A stretch of 64,000 bases of DNA. Source: Mayamaea pseudoterrestris (lineage: Eukaryota; Bacillariophyta; Bacillariophyceae; Sellaphorales; Sellaphoraceae). The position numbers were made by a program, and so were the translations under genes. Below, one piece after another: positions 1 to 11,500 of the stretch. The notes under the pieces were generated by a model. That model did no database searches, was not told the origin of the DNA, and was given only the letters and a program-made list of their open reading frames with translations. Positions within the stretch are counted from its first letter, which is position 1. Each line of letters starts with the position of its first letter. Location of the stretch: positions 248,001-312,000 of the forward strand of contig BROI01000026.1 of assembly GCA_027923505.1 (NCBI GenBank), written 5' to 3'.

Positions 1-850
1 TTACTTTGGCATCCTTGCAGAACCGAAAGAGTTCCATTGCCTCCATCATGTATTCCTTGGCACGTGACCGCTTGCTTTCGTCAAAGTATGCCACGAGGCT
101 CCAAAGGTCGCTCATGTAAAAGTACAGGTGCGCCAAAAGGTTCGAGTGTAAAAGTTCAGACTGCACTTGCTGCACAGACTTTTCGTTGCGAGGAATGCTG
201 GCGAGTTGCTTGCGGTGCACTTGGACGGCCTGCTCCAAGGCATTCATTGATTGATCCGTTAGCAAGTTCACTCGTTTCATGTCAAAAGTTGCAGATTGGC
301 CACTCGTTTGTCGATACTCGTCACACTCTTCCATGTACTCCTGCAGTAGCGCCTGATGCGCAAGGCCAATGGTGATCAAGACTTGTGCATGATCCGTTGG
401 GGTCACAGTTTGACGCACTTGCTTAGCGTTGAACTCGAGTCGAATGAGACTGGAAGAAATGTCGTAAGGATATTGTGCATATGGCTTGTTGTATCGAACG
501 CGACCAATCGTAATGCCATTGACGTCGTGAGTGAAGGTGGATGAAGGTGGTGTCGCTGTCTGTTGTTCTTCGTGCCTCTTGTCGTTCCATCGAACATTTT
601 CTGTCAGGAATACTTCTGCCTTCACGCATACAGACTCATCATTCACTGTCAGACAATCTTCTAGCTTTAGTTTCTTGTTGTGTTTGCTATTCATTTGCTC
701 CGAATTGAGAGTGAAGCTGCAAGTGATGGATCCGTCCTCGGCGGATCGACAGTCGAATGACTCAATTCGTGTCATCTCGGATGCAGTGACACAAATTCGA
801 GCCAGAGCAAGGAATAGACCTATTGAACCTCTTTTTATTTTCGTCGGCAT
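1..850 (-). CDS. Partial secreted protein of unknown function (3' end outside window)
   Basis: Reading leftwards from an ATG at 850, the frame stays open to the window edge (283 codons). The protein starts MPTKIKRGSIGLFLALARIC, a short basic stretch then a hydrophobic core, which looks like a signal peptide. The mature part has several cysteines and acidic/polar stretches. Its last visible portion (from about residue 180) is predicted helical and resembles alpha-helical repeats, with no motif I can name. It lies head to head with Ku70, with about 250 bp between the two ATGs. I do not recognise the family. The long open frame with no stop and the signal-like N-terminus are the evidence that it is real. 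Confidence 0.6.
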   Translation of the reverse strand, partial: MPTKIKRGSIGLFLALARICVTASEMTRIESFDCRSAEDGSITCSFTLNSEQMNSKHNKKLKLEDCLTVNDESVCVKAEVFLTENVRWNDKRHEEQQTATPPSSTFTHDVNGITIGRVRYNKPYAQYPYDISSSLIRLEFNAKQVRQTVTPTDHAQVLITIGLAHQALLQEYMEECDEYRQTSGQSATFDMKRVNLLTDQSMNALEQAVQVHRKQLASIPRNEKSVQQVQSELLHSNLLAHLYFYMSDLWSLVAYFDESKRSRAKEYMMEAMELFRFCKDAKV

Positions 851-1097
851 CATCTTGTGTCGTGTAGAACAAACAGAGCGCCAATCAAGAGTCTATATCG
901 TTCATCTTTCGTGATAATTTGACGAGAGCAAACGCGATGAGCCACTTTGAGTACCGGTACATCCTCGCACCGGTATTCGTTGGATACTGCTTCGCGCTTC
1001 GCAGATTTCGACCATGGCAGAACCGCAGAGATTTGGGGCAGCGGAGCAACTCATGTCATGGATTGCTTTTGCAGTTTGTGATTGAGACACTCGAAAA
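851..1097. promoter_or_regulatory. Divergent promoter between secreted protein gene and Ku70
   Basis: This 247-bp gap separates two head-to-head ATGs. It holds a perfect 10-bp palindrome GTACCGGTAC at 951-960 and a second ACCGGTA at 969-975. ACCGGT cores also occur in other 5' regions of this window (39803-39808, 50322-50327, 53967-53972). A regulatory role is inferred. Confidence 0.4.
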
Positions 1098-3619
1098 ATG
1101 GATGATGATGACATTGCCGAGCTTTGGGGAGAGGAGGTGAGAAGATTGGCTTGCTAGCAACACTTGAACCTTTAGTGGAAGAGAGTCATGCGCCGAAATG
1201 CATGTTCAATCCTTCTCATCTTGAGGCAATTTGTTTCATATCGTATCATCTTCCTCACGCTTTTAAACTTGTTCAGCCCGACTGGGTTCGCGAATTTAAA
1301 GCGACTTCCGAGGATGACGATGAAGCAACCGGAGAGGATGAGGATGCGGACGAATTAGCTCCGGCCCAGCACGTCATGGTGCTCATTGACTGCGCTCCAT
1401 CCATGTTTCAAGACTTGAATGCAACGAATGATGCCGACAATGCTCAAACTGATTTTGACTCCACAAGGACTAGTATGACTGCCATGGACTGGAGCCTCCA
1501 GGCGTTCAAGCAACTTTATCGCGACGCCATGAAGTCGGCAGTCATTCACAAAGCCGGCAAGCGGAATGGAATTGGCGCTCTTTTGTACAATACTCGCGCC
1601 AGAGAGCCTCTCGTCATGGATCAAGTCAAAAAGAAGCTACTTGTAAAGGAAGAAAAGGCAGAGCATGATGAAAGTGACGACACGGACGACGATGACTATG
1701 ACAGCTCCATTTCAAGGATTGATACAGTGCATGAACTCGTACCACTAGACATTCCAAACACGCCCATGCTCCAGCGAGTCTTGGCTACATTGCCGGATCA
1801 AATCACCCATGAACGTCGAATCGATATAGCGGCAGAATTTGGACATGTCACGAGCGACCATGTCGATGATGACGATGACTGCAAGTATGACTCTCATGTG
1901 CAGCTGCCCATTTATCGAGGCCTCGAACAAGCCAAAAAAATTCTTGATGCGGCCAAATGCGTTCGACACAAGCCGAACAAGGTCAAGGGCAAAATGACTA
2001 TGCCACCCGACTCGATGCAGATTTGGATACTTACGAATCAAGACAAGAACCCTTGCCATGGTGATGCGGAAATGTTGGCCAAAATCAAGGAGCGCATTGA
2101 AGAGTTGGATCCGATCAAGGTCTACATTTGGCAGCTACCGACGATCGAAATGATGGTGCCGGATATTGCAGAAGATATGGAGGACGCGACTGAGCACGAG
2201 TGCGCTGATCTTGTCTGCAAGCTGATTCCTAATCCATTCTTTACAAACGTTGGAATGGTTCGACCGAGGCAGTCTGAGGAGACGCCCCTGGATCAGGACA
2301 ATTTCACTCGCGTCACTTTTCGTCTCAACTTGAACCTCCGACCCTCGTTCAGTGTCCCGTTGCTTCTGCCGAATTGGAAAAGTAACCCAGATTACCCTGG
2401 AATCCAGCTTGACTTGTACAAAATTGTCAAAAAGGCATCCAAGCCGACTGCGTTGCGCTTCCATAACGAGACTGGACAATTGATGGCGCGCACCACCAAG
2501 ATTACGACGGAGAATGAGCTCATTGAGGTTGGCGAGTCGATTACTGGACACGGCTATCGTCAAATTCTGCCGGAGGATCGGATTAAGCTGTTTGCACCAT
2601 TGCGCGGCGGCAAGGACAATCCACTTTACGTGGAGATGCGTCCGAACGACCTTGTTGTTATGAAACGAGCATGCAATGGCAATCCTGACTTTGCTAGTCT
2701 TGTTCTCAGTGGATTCAAGCCGCGTGATCGGGTTCGGTTCTTTGATTCCATTGGCGAATGCTACTTTATGTACCCGCAAGAGTCCAAAGTCGCTGGCAGC
2801 AGCAAAGCCTTTGCGCAACTTTTTTACGCAATGCAGCGAAAGAATGTTTTGGCTGTTGGCGAAATGTTGACACGCGTGTCAGCCACGTCTCGTTGCGTCG
2901 CCTTTTGGCCCGTCACTAATGACGGAACTTCGAACCTGCCGCCTCAAGAAGGAATGGTTATGGTGTATCTGCCGTTTCAAGATGAGTGTCGCACCTTGCC
3001 CCCGGATAAAGATTACGCGGCTCGTATGAGCAGCGGCCGCCAGTTGGATGCGATGGATGTCGATGGACCTGATCCAGTGGTTAGCCATGACGTGGCTTTG
3101 TCGTCATCATCCGCTCCTGCCTTCGTATCAAGTGCACTAGTGGATGCGACGGTTGAATTAATCAAGAAGCAGTCTTTGAATGACCGTGTCTTGGGCGTGG
3201 ACTTTGAGAATGCTTACATTACCGAATTTTACAACTACTTGGAGAGCCAATCTCTTGGCACCCATTGGGAGCCGACCAACGATTACGATACGATTATGAC
3301 GGAGGAGCACGAACGAGCTATTCTGGATGCAGTTGGCGAACAAATCGAGGCTATCAAGAATCTTTTACCCGACGACGAAAAGGCGACTGGCAAGCGGAAG
3401 TCTGTGGTGTCGGCCGATCCCGACGCGGGTGATACTGGCATTGACTGGGAGCAGGAGTTTGATGACGGGCGAATCGGCAAGGTCACTGTCCCCAATTTGA
3501 AAAAGTACTGCCAAGCGCATGGCTTGACTCGAACGGGCAACAAAGGTGATCTTGTCCAACGTGTGTGCGACCATATTGCTGAGCGTCGAGCGGCGTACAA
3601 GGCAGTCAAGCAAGAATGA
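1098..3619 (+). CDS. XRCC6: Ku70 (XRCC6), DNA end-binding subunit, two exons
   Basis: Predicted exons are 1098-1136 and 1277-3619 (793 aa). The first exon reads MDDDDIAELWGEE, then a GTGAGA donor at 1137 and a pyrimidine-rich acceptor ending at 1276. The frame also stays open across the intron by chance, but that read-through has no ATG start. Domains in order are an N-terminal von Willebrand A-like fold from about residue 44 (VMVLIDCAPSMF), the Ku core beta-barrel from about residue 356 with the Ku70-type stretch GFKPRDRV...YPQES, the C-terminal arm, and a SAP DNA-binding domain at about residues 745-778. The SAP domain marks Ku70 and not Ku80. In the known family it pairs with Ku80, binds double-strand break ends and starts non-homologous end joining in the nucleus; it also acts at telomeres. 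Acidic insertions enlarge the vWA region beyond the roughly 600 aa of animal Ku70. Confidence 0.9.
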
Positions 3620-3768
3620 GGGACTTCTAGACGGTTCCATGCTTTGCAAGTAAAATTGAAGGTGGATGTTGCCGGCTGTTGGGACAAGACCAATTTGGTC
3701 GAGTAGTTTGCAACGACAGAGAGTTGGCGTAATATACAAAGGTTCATTTCATTATATACAAGTAATTT

Positions 3769-4959
3769 CTACCTTTTGCGCATGACCGCAAGATAGCCCT
3801 CATCGTTGTCTTTGATGGAACCATCGACAGCCGGTGCCACAACTAGTTCAAGCCCAACGCTCTCGCCATAGTTGGCAAGCTCATGCTCATCTGGAAGCTT
3901 CCTCTTAACAAGAACAGGATTTGCTTCAGCCTGCTTGGCGACATGGATGCCACCCTGCGGGTGGACAACTACCAACGTTCCGTTTGTTCGCAGCAGACTT
4001 GCAGCTTTGCCGAGTGCGGCTAGTGGATCAGGAAAGTCATGGAGCGCTGCGCAAAAGATAATGCCATCATATTTTGCACTGCTTGCATATTCATGGACAA
4101 AGTCTGCGGCGTGAAACTCAACGTTTGGATAGAGCTCTTGCGCATTGCGAATCATTTCTTCACTCAAATCGACGCCGCATATTTGCGCTGGCTTCATATT
4201 CGCCTTCGTTAGATGCGGAACAAGAGCACCATATCCGCAACCAACGTCGAGACATTTCGCATTGTCGCTTCCGACGATTGATTCGGCCAAGACAGCGCAG
4301 GCCCGATCAACTCGTTGCGCAATGTCACTCGGCATGCTTCCAATGATACTCCGGGCAGCCTTTGCATCGGCGGATGCGTCCCACGTAGCTCTTTGTAACG
4401 CATTGTGAATATCGTCTTCGGTGATGGAATGCTCCGCTAAAAGCTCGGCCAGCATTGCTTTGGCCCGATGCGAGACTTGTAATTCCTGCTCGTTCATGCT
4501 CGCTTGTTGAAGGAGCGAGAGTCTCGCCATTTGTGCATCCCATTGCTTGATTTGCTTATATAATTGCACTGCCATGTTCATGTGAGGTGGCAGACTTTGA
4601 ATAGTATGTTCGATGCGTCTTTGGGTCGATTGAGCAATTTCCTGTGACGACGTTCCACCGTATGTTTTCTGAAGCTTCTTCAAGATGGCTTGTTTCGATG
4701 GTGGCTTGGATTTTTGAGAATCTCTTGACCCAAAACCACTAGGTTTCGCTCCAGCAAAGCCTTTGGCATTTAATCTTGTCGACAAATCATTAGTTGGTTG
4801 TCGTAAGGGATGGTAAGGGGTATAAAGTTGGTTGGCAAAGGCCGCAAAATTCGTCGTTTGTGTTCGTCCTTGACAATAAAATGCACTAGCAGCTGAAACG
4901 ACTGCATAGAACCAAACAGTAAACCATAATGTTACTCTTTCAACTTGACAAGCTTGCAT
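3769..4959 (-). CDS. Plastid-targeted class I SAM methyltransferase
   Basis: This 396-aa protein begins with a hydrophobic signal sequence followed by SAASAFYCQ. The ASA-F cleavage context is the signature of secondary red plastid import in diatoms and relatives; the Ser/Thr/Lys-rich region after it fits a transit peptide. A middle helical region precedes a methyltransferase fold. Motif I, CLDVGCGYG, lies at about residue 236, and the acidic residue after the next strand (GVDLSEEM) would bind the SAM ribose. A later DGIIFCAALHDFPDP matches motif IV/post-I features of the UbiE/COQ5-like Methyltransf_11/25 group. The substrate cannot be read from sequence. It converges on Ku70, with 149 bp between the stops. 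The fold and plastid routing are well supported; the specific function is unknown. Confidence 0.82.
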   Translation of the reverse strand: MQACQVERVTLWFTVWFYAVVSAASAFYCQGRTQTTNFAAFANQLYTPYHPLRQPTNDLSTRLNAKGFAGAKPSGFGSRDSQKSKPPSKQAILKKLQKTYGGTSSQEIAQSTQRRIEHTIQSLPPHMNMAVQLYKQIKQWDAQMARLSLLQQASMNEQELQVSHRAKAMLAELLAEHSITEDDIHNALQRATWDASADAKAARSIIGSMPSDIAQRVDRACAVLAESIVGSDNAKCLDVGCGYGALVPHLTKANMKPAQICGVDLSEEMIRNAQELYPNVEFHAADFVHEYASSAKYDGIIFCAALHDFPDPLAALGKAASLLRTNGTLVVVHPQGGIHVAKQAEANPVLVKRKLPDEHELANYGESVGLELVVAPAVDGSIKDNDEGYLAVMRKR

Positions 4960-5540
4960 AGTATACGTGCTTGATTGACATTTAGAATCGCTTTTCTTTT
5001 TTTTTTATGTTTGGCGTCGCTACCCGAGAGTGTGGAAATGCCTCGGATGTCGTCATGAGTATCCGGCTTAGAGCGGATGCATTGAGGAGCCCGCCCTAGG
5101 GACACCTGTAGATTCCTACAGGTACACAGAGAGCCACAGTCACATCATGGATGACGCAGGCAATAGCCGCTGCGACAGTAGTTGGAGGCGTCTCCACCGA
5201 CTTGCACCGCAGCAGCCATTCCCTTCGGATCAGCTCTTGTAACCAATAGCTTCTCCGTTTTGCTCCCGCCCACCCACCCGGGTTGTGGATAATCCTGCGC
5301 AGCAGGATTCTCCTCAGGCGTCATCCATGACGTGTCTTTGGCTTTGGGAACCCGGAGCTACGCTCCGCGCTCCCTGAGACCATGCGACCTGACATCTCGA
5401 CCCCTGATCGCAAGCAAGTCTGACTGCGCCATACCGCGCCCATTCGGGAAACACACAAGCAGCTGAACGACGGAGGGCAATCTGCACTCGTGCAGATTGC
5501 CGGCTGGAGTCTTTTAAGAACCGGTTTGAATTATTGCGGT
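4960..5540. other. Gene-free, hairpin-dense segment bordering the satellite
   Basis: No credible gene is seen. The stretch holds several inverted repeats: CCTGTAG/CTACAGG with a 4-nt loop at 5105-5122, AATCCTGC/GCAGGATT with a 3-nt loop at 5291-5309, an 11-bp stem GGCAATCTGCA with a CTCG loop at 5476-5501, and a distant 13-bp pair (5145-5157 with 5318-5330). It is richer in G+C than the satellite that follows. It could be a worn non-autonomous element or a structured RNA locus; neither can be decided here. Confidence 0.5.
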
Positions 5541-8500
5541 AGCTAGTGATGAATGCATTGCAATTTTGACATGACATCATGAAACAATGCCTGTTAACTG
5601 CCAGCTATAAATATACACCCCTCTGGCTGCTGGAGTGGGTTATGGCAGCCAGATACTGTGGACAAGCCTGGGGACACGAAATTCTGGCAGTCCTTGTTGA
5701 AGAACTTGGAGACTACACGGACTAGTGATGAATGCATTGCACCTTTGACATCATGACACAATGCCTGTCAACTGCCAGCTATCAATTTACACCTTACTGG
5801 CAGTTCGAGTGGGTTATGGCAGCCAGCTACTGTGGACAAGCCTGGGGACATGAAATTCTGGTAGTTCCTGTCACAGAACTTGGAGACTTCATGGGCTAGT
5901 GATGAATGCATTGCACCTTTGACATTATAACACAATGCCTGTCAACTGCCAGCTATCAATTTACCCCTCTCTGGTGGTTCGAGTGGGATATGGCCGCCAG
6001 CTACTGTGGACAAGCCTTGGGTTAAAAAATTCTGGCAGTCCCTGTTGCAGAACTTGTAGACTACATGGGCTAGTGATGAATGCATTGCATTTTTGACATC
6101 ATGAAACAATGCCTGTCAACTGCCAGCTATCAATTTATACCTCTCTGGCTGCTGGAGTGGGTTACGCCAGCCAGCTACTGTGGACAAGCCTGGGGACACA
6201 AAATTCTGGTAGTCCCTGTGGCAGAACTTGTAGACTACATGGGCTAGTGATGAATGCATTGCACTTTTGACATCATGACACAATGCCTGTCAACTGCCAG
6301 CTATCAATTGATACCTCTCTGGCTGCTGGAACGGGTTATGGCAGCCAGCTACTGTGGACAAGCCTGGGGACACGAAATTCTGGTAGTCCCTGTCGCAGAA
6401 CTTGGAGACTACATGGGCTAGTGATGAATGCATTGCACTTTTGACATCATGAAACAATGCCTATCAACTGCCAGCTATCAATTTATACCTCTCTGGCTGC
6501 TGGAGTGGGTTACGGCAGCCAGCTACTGTGGACAAGCCTGGGGACATGAAATTCTGGCAGTCCCTGTCGCAGAACTTGGAGACTACATGGGCTAGTGATG
6601 AATGCATTTCAATTTTGACATCATGAAACGATGCCTGTCAACTGCCAGCTATCAATTGATGCCTCTCTGGCTGCTGGAGTGGGTTACGGCAGCCAGCTAC
6701 TGTGGACAAGCCTGGGGACACGAAATTTTTATAGTCCCTGTCGAAGAACTTGGAGGCTACATGGGCTAGTGATGAATGCATTGCACTTTTGACATCATGA
6801 AACAATGCCTGTCAACTGCCAGCTATCAATTGATACCTCTCTGGCTGTTGGAGTGGGTTATGGGAGCCAGTTACTGTGGACAAGCCTGGGGACACAAAAT
6901 TCTGGCAGTCCCTGTCGCAGAACTTGGAGACTACATGGGCTAGTGATGAATGCATTGCACTTTTGACATCATGAAACAATGCCTGTCAACTGCCAGCTAT
7001 TTATTTATACCTCTCTGGCTGCTGGAGTGGGTTACGGCAGCCAGCTACTGTGGACAAGCCTGGGGACACAAAATTCTGGCAGTCCCTGTCGCAGAACTTG
7101 GAGACTACATGGGCTAGTGATGAATGCATTTTAATTTTGACATCATGAAACAATGCCTATCAACTGCCAGCTATCAATTGATACCTCTCTGGCTGCTGGA
7201 GTGGGTTATGGCAGCCAGCTACTGTGGACAAGCCTGGGGACACGAAATTCTGGTAGTCCCTGTCGCAGAACTTGGAGGCTACATGGGCTAGTGATGAATG
7301 CATTGCACTTTTGACATCATGACACAATGCCTGTTAACTGCCAGCTATCAATTGATACCTCTCTGGCTGCTGGAATGGGTTATGGCAGCCAGCTACTGTG
7401 GACAAGCCTGAGGACACGAAATTCTGGTAGTCCCTGTCGCAGAACTTGGAGACTACATGGGCTAGTGATGAATGCATTGCACTTTTGACATCATGAAACA
7501 ATGCCTATCAACTGCCAGCTATCATTTGATACCTCTCTGGCTGCTGGAGTGGGTTACGGCAGCCAGCTACTGTGGACAAGCCTGGGGACACAAAATTCTG
7601 GCAGTCCCTGTCGCAGAACTTGGAGACTACATGGGCTAGTGATGAATGCATTTCATGAATGAAATGCCATTGCCAGCTATCAATTGATGCCTCTCAGACA
7701 ATGCCTGTCGCAGAACTTGGAGACTACATGGGCTAGTGATGAATGCATTGCACTTTTGACATCATGATACAATGCCTGTCAACTGCCAGCTATCAATTTA
7801 TACCTCTCTGGCTGCTGGAGTGGGTTACGGCAGCCAGCTACTGTGGACAAGCCTGGGGACACGAAATTCTGGTAGTCCCTGTCACAGAACTTGGAGACTA
7901 CAACATGGGCTAGTGATGAATGCATTGCACTTTTGACATCATGAAACAATGCCTGTCAACTGCCAGCTATCAATTGATACCTCTCTGGCTGCTGGAACGG
8001 GTTATGGCAGCCAGCTACTGTGGACAAGCCTGGGGACACGAAATTCTGGCAGTCCCTGTCGCAGAACTTGGAGACTACATGGGCTAGTGATGAATGCATT
8101 GCACTTTTGACATCATGAAACAATGCCTATCAACTGCCAGCTATCATTTTTACCTCTCTGGCTGCTGGGGTGGGTTATGGCAGCCAGCTACTGTGGACAA
8201 GCCTGGGGACACGAAATTCTGGCAGTCCTTGTCGCAGTACTTGGAGACTACATGGACTAGTGATGAATGCATTGCACTTTTGGCATCATGAAACGATGCC
8301 TGTCAATTGCCAGCTATCAATTGATGCCTCTCTGGCTGCTGGAGTGGGTTACGGCAGCCAGCTACTGTGGACAAGCCTGGGGACACGAAATTTTTATAGT
8401 CCCTGTCGAAGAACTTGGAGGCTACATGGGCTAGTGATGAATGCATTGCACTTTTGACATCATGAAACAATGCCTGTCAACTGCCAGCTATCAATTGATA

Positions 8501-11500
8501 CCTCTCTGGCTGCTGGAGTGGGTTATGGCAGCCAGCTACTGTGGACAAGCCTGGGGACACAAAATTCTGGCAGTCCCTGTCGCAGAACTTGGAGACTACA
8601 TGGGCTAGTGATGAATGCATTGCACTTTTGACATCATGAAACAATGCCTGTCAACTGCCAGCTAACAATTTGTACCTCTCTGGCTGCTGGAGTGGGTTAT
8701 GGCAGCCAGCTACTGTGGACAAGCCTAGAGACACAAAATTCTGGCAGTCCCTGTCGCAGAACTTGGAGGCTACATGGGCTAGTGATGAATGCATTGCACC
8801 TTTGACATCATGAAACAATGCCTGTCAACTGCCAGCTATCAATTTATACCTCTCTGGCTGTTGGAGTGGGTTATGGCAGCCAGCTACTGTGGACAAGCTT
8901 GGGGACATGAAACTCTGGCAGTCCCTGTCCCAGAACTTGTAGACTACATGGGCTAGTGATGAATGCATTGCATTTTTGACATCATGAAACAATGCCTGTC
9001 AACTGCCAGCTATCAATTGATACCTCTCTGGCTGCTGGAGTGGGTTACGGCAGCCAGCTACTGTGGACAAGCCTGGGGACACGAAATTCTGGTAGTCCCT
9101 GTCACAGAACTTGGAGACTACAACATGGGCTAGTGATGAATGCATTGCACTTTTGACATCATGACACAATGCCTGTCAACTGCCAGCTATCAATTGATAC
9201 CTCTCTGGCTGCTGGAACGGGTTATGGCAGCCAGCTACTGTGGACAAGCCTGGGGACACGAAATTCTGGCAGTCCCTGTCGCAGAACTTGGAGACTACAT
9301 GGGCTAGTGATGAATGCATTGCACTTTTGACATCATGAAACAATGCCTGTCAACTGCCAGCTATCAATTTATACCTCTCTGGCTGCTGGAGTGGGTTATG
9401 GCAGCCAGCTACTGTGGACAAGCCTGGGGACACGAAATTCTGGCAGTCCCTGTCGCAGAACTTGTAGACTACATGGGCTAGTGATGAATGCATTTCAATT
9501 TTGACATCATGAAACGATGCCTGTCAACTGCCAGCTATCAATTGATGCCTCTCTGGCTGCTGGAGTGGGTTACGGCAGCCAGCTACTGTGGACAAGCCCG
9601 GGGACAGTAAATTTTTATAGTCCCTGTCACAGAACTTGGAGGCTACATGGGCTAGTGATGAATGCATTGCACTTTTGACATCATGAAACAATGCCTGTCA
9701 ACTGCCAGCTATCAATTGATACCTCTCTGGCTGTTGGAGTGGGTTATGGGAGCCAGTTACTGTGGACAAGCCTGGGGACACGAAATTCTGGCAGTCCTTG
9801 TCGCAGAACTTGGAGACTACATGGGCTAGTGATGAATGCATTGCACTTTTGACATCATGAAACAATGCCTGTCAACTGCCAGCTATTTATTTATACCTCT
9901 CTGGCTGCTGGAGTGGGTTACGGCAGCCAGCTACTGTGGACAAGCCTGGGGACACAAAATTCTGGCAGTCCCTGTCGCAGAACTTGGAGGCTACATGGGC
10001 TAGTGATGAATGCATTGCACTTTTGACATCATGAAACAATGCCTGTCAACTGCCAGCTATTTATTTATACCTCTCTGGCTGTTGGAGTGGGTTATGGCAG
10101 CCAGCTACTGTGGACAAGCCTGGGGACATGAAATTCTGGCAGTCCCTGTCACAGAACTTGTAGACTACATGGGCTAGTGATAAATGCATTGCATTTTTGA
10201 CATCATGAAACAATGCCTGTCAACTGCCAGCTATCAATTGATACCTATCTGGCTGCTGGAGTGGGTTATGGCAGCCAGCTACTGTGGACAAGCCTGGGGA
10301 CACGAAATTCTGGTAGTCCCTGTCGCAGAACTTGGAGGCTACATGAGCTAGTGATGAATGCATTGCACTTTTGACATCATGAAACAATGCCTGTCAACTG
10401 CCAGCTATTTATTTATACCTCTCTGGCTGCTGGAGTGGGTTATGGCAGCCAGATACTGTGGACAAGCATGGGGACACAAAATTTTGGCAGTCCCTGTTGC
10501 AGAACTTGGAGACTACATGGGCTAGTGATGAATGCATTTCAATTTTGACATCATGAAACAATGCCTGTCAACTGCCAGCTATCAATTGATACCTCTCTGG
10601 CTGTTAGAGTGGGTTATGGGAGCCAGTTACTGTGGACAATCCTGGGGACAAGCATGGGGACACAAAATTCTGGGAGTCCCTGTCACAGAACTTGGAGACT
10701 ACATGGGCTAGTGATGAATGCATTGCACCTTTGACATCATGAAACAATGCAAGTTAACTGCCAGCTATCAATTGATACCTCTCTGGCTGCTGGAGTGGGT
10801 TACGGCAGCCAGCTACTGTGGACAAGCTTGGGGACATGAAATTCTGGCAGTCCCTGTTACAGAACTTGAAGACTACATGGGCTGGTGATGAATGCATTGC
10901 ATTTTTGACATCATGAAACAATGCCTGTCAACTGCCAGCTATCAATTGATACCTCTCTGGCTGCTGGAGTGGGTTATCGCAGCCAGCTACTGTGGACAAG
11001 CCTGGGGACACGAAATTGTGGCGGTCCTACAGGCAGAACTTGGAGACTAAATGGGCTAGTGATGTATGCATTGCACTTTTAATATCATGAAACAATGCCT
11101 GTCAACTGCCAGCTATCAATTTATACCTCTCTGGCCATTGGAACGGGTTATGGCAGCCAGCTTCTGTGGACAAGCCTGGGGACAGGAAATTCTGGGAGTC
11201 CCTGTCGCAGAACTTGAAGACTACATGGGCTGGTGATGAATGGATTGCACCTTTGACATCATGAAACAATGCATGGCAACTGCCAGCTATCAATTAATGC
11301 CTCTCTGGCTGTTGGAGTGGGTTATGGCAGCCAGCTACTGTGGACAAGCTTGGGGACATGAAATTCTGGCAGTCCCTGTCGCAGAACTTGTAGACTACAT
11401 GGGCTAGTGATGATTGCATTGCACTTTAACATCATGAATCAATGCCTGTCAATTGCCAGCTATCAATTGATACCTCTCTAGCTGCTGGAACGGGTTATGG

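Noticed and set aside
1124-1276. N-terminal 51-residue extension of Ku70 read directly upstream
   Set aside because: It has no ATG and lies between a GTGAGA donor and a good acceptor. The upstream ATG at 1098 gives a sensible spliced start.
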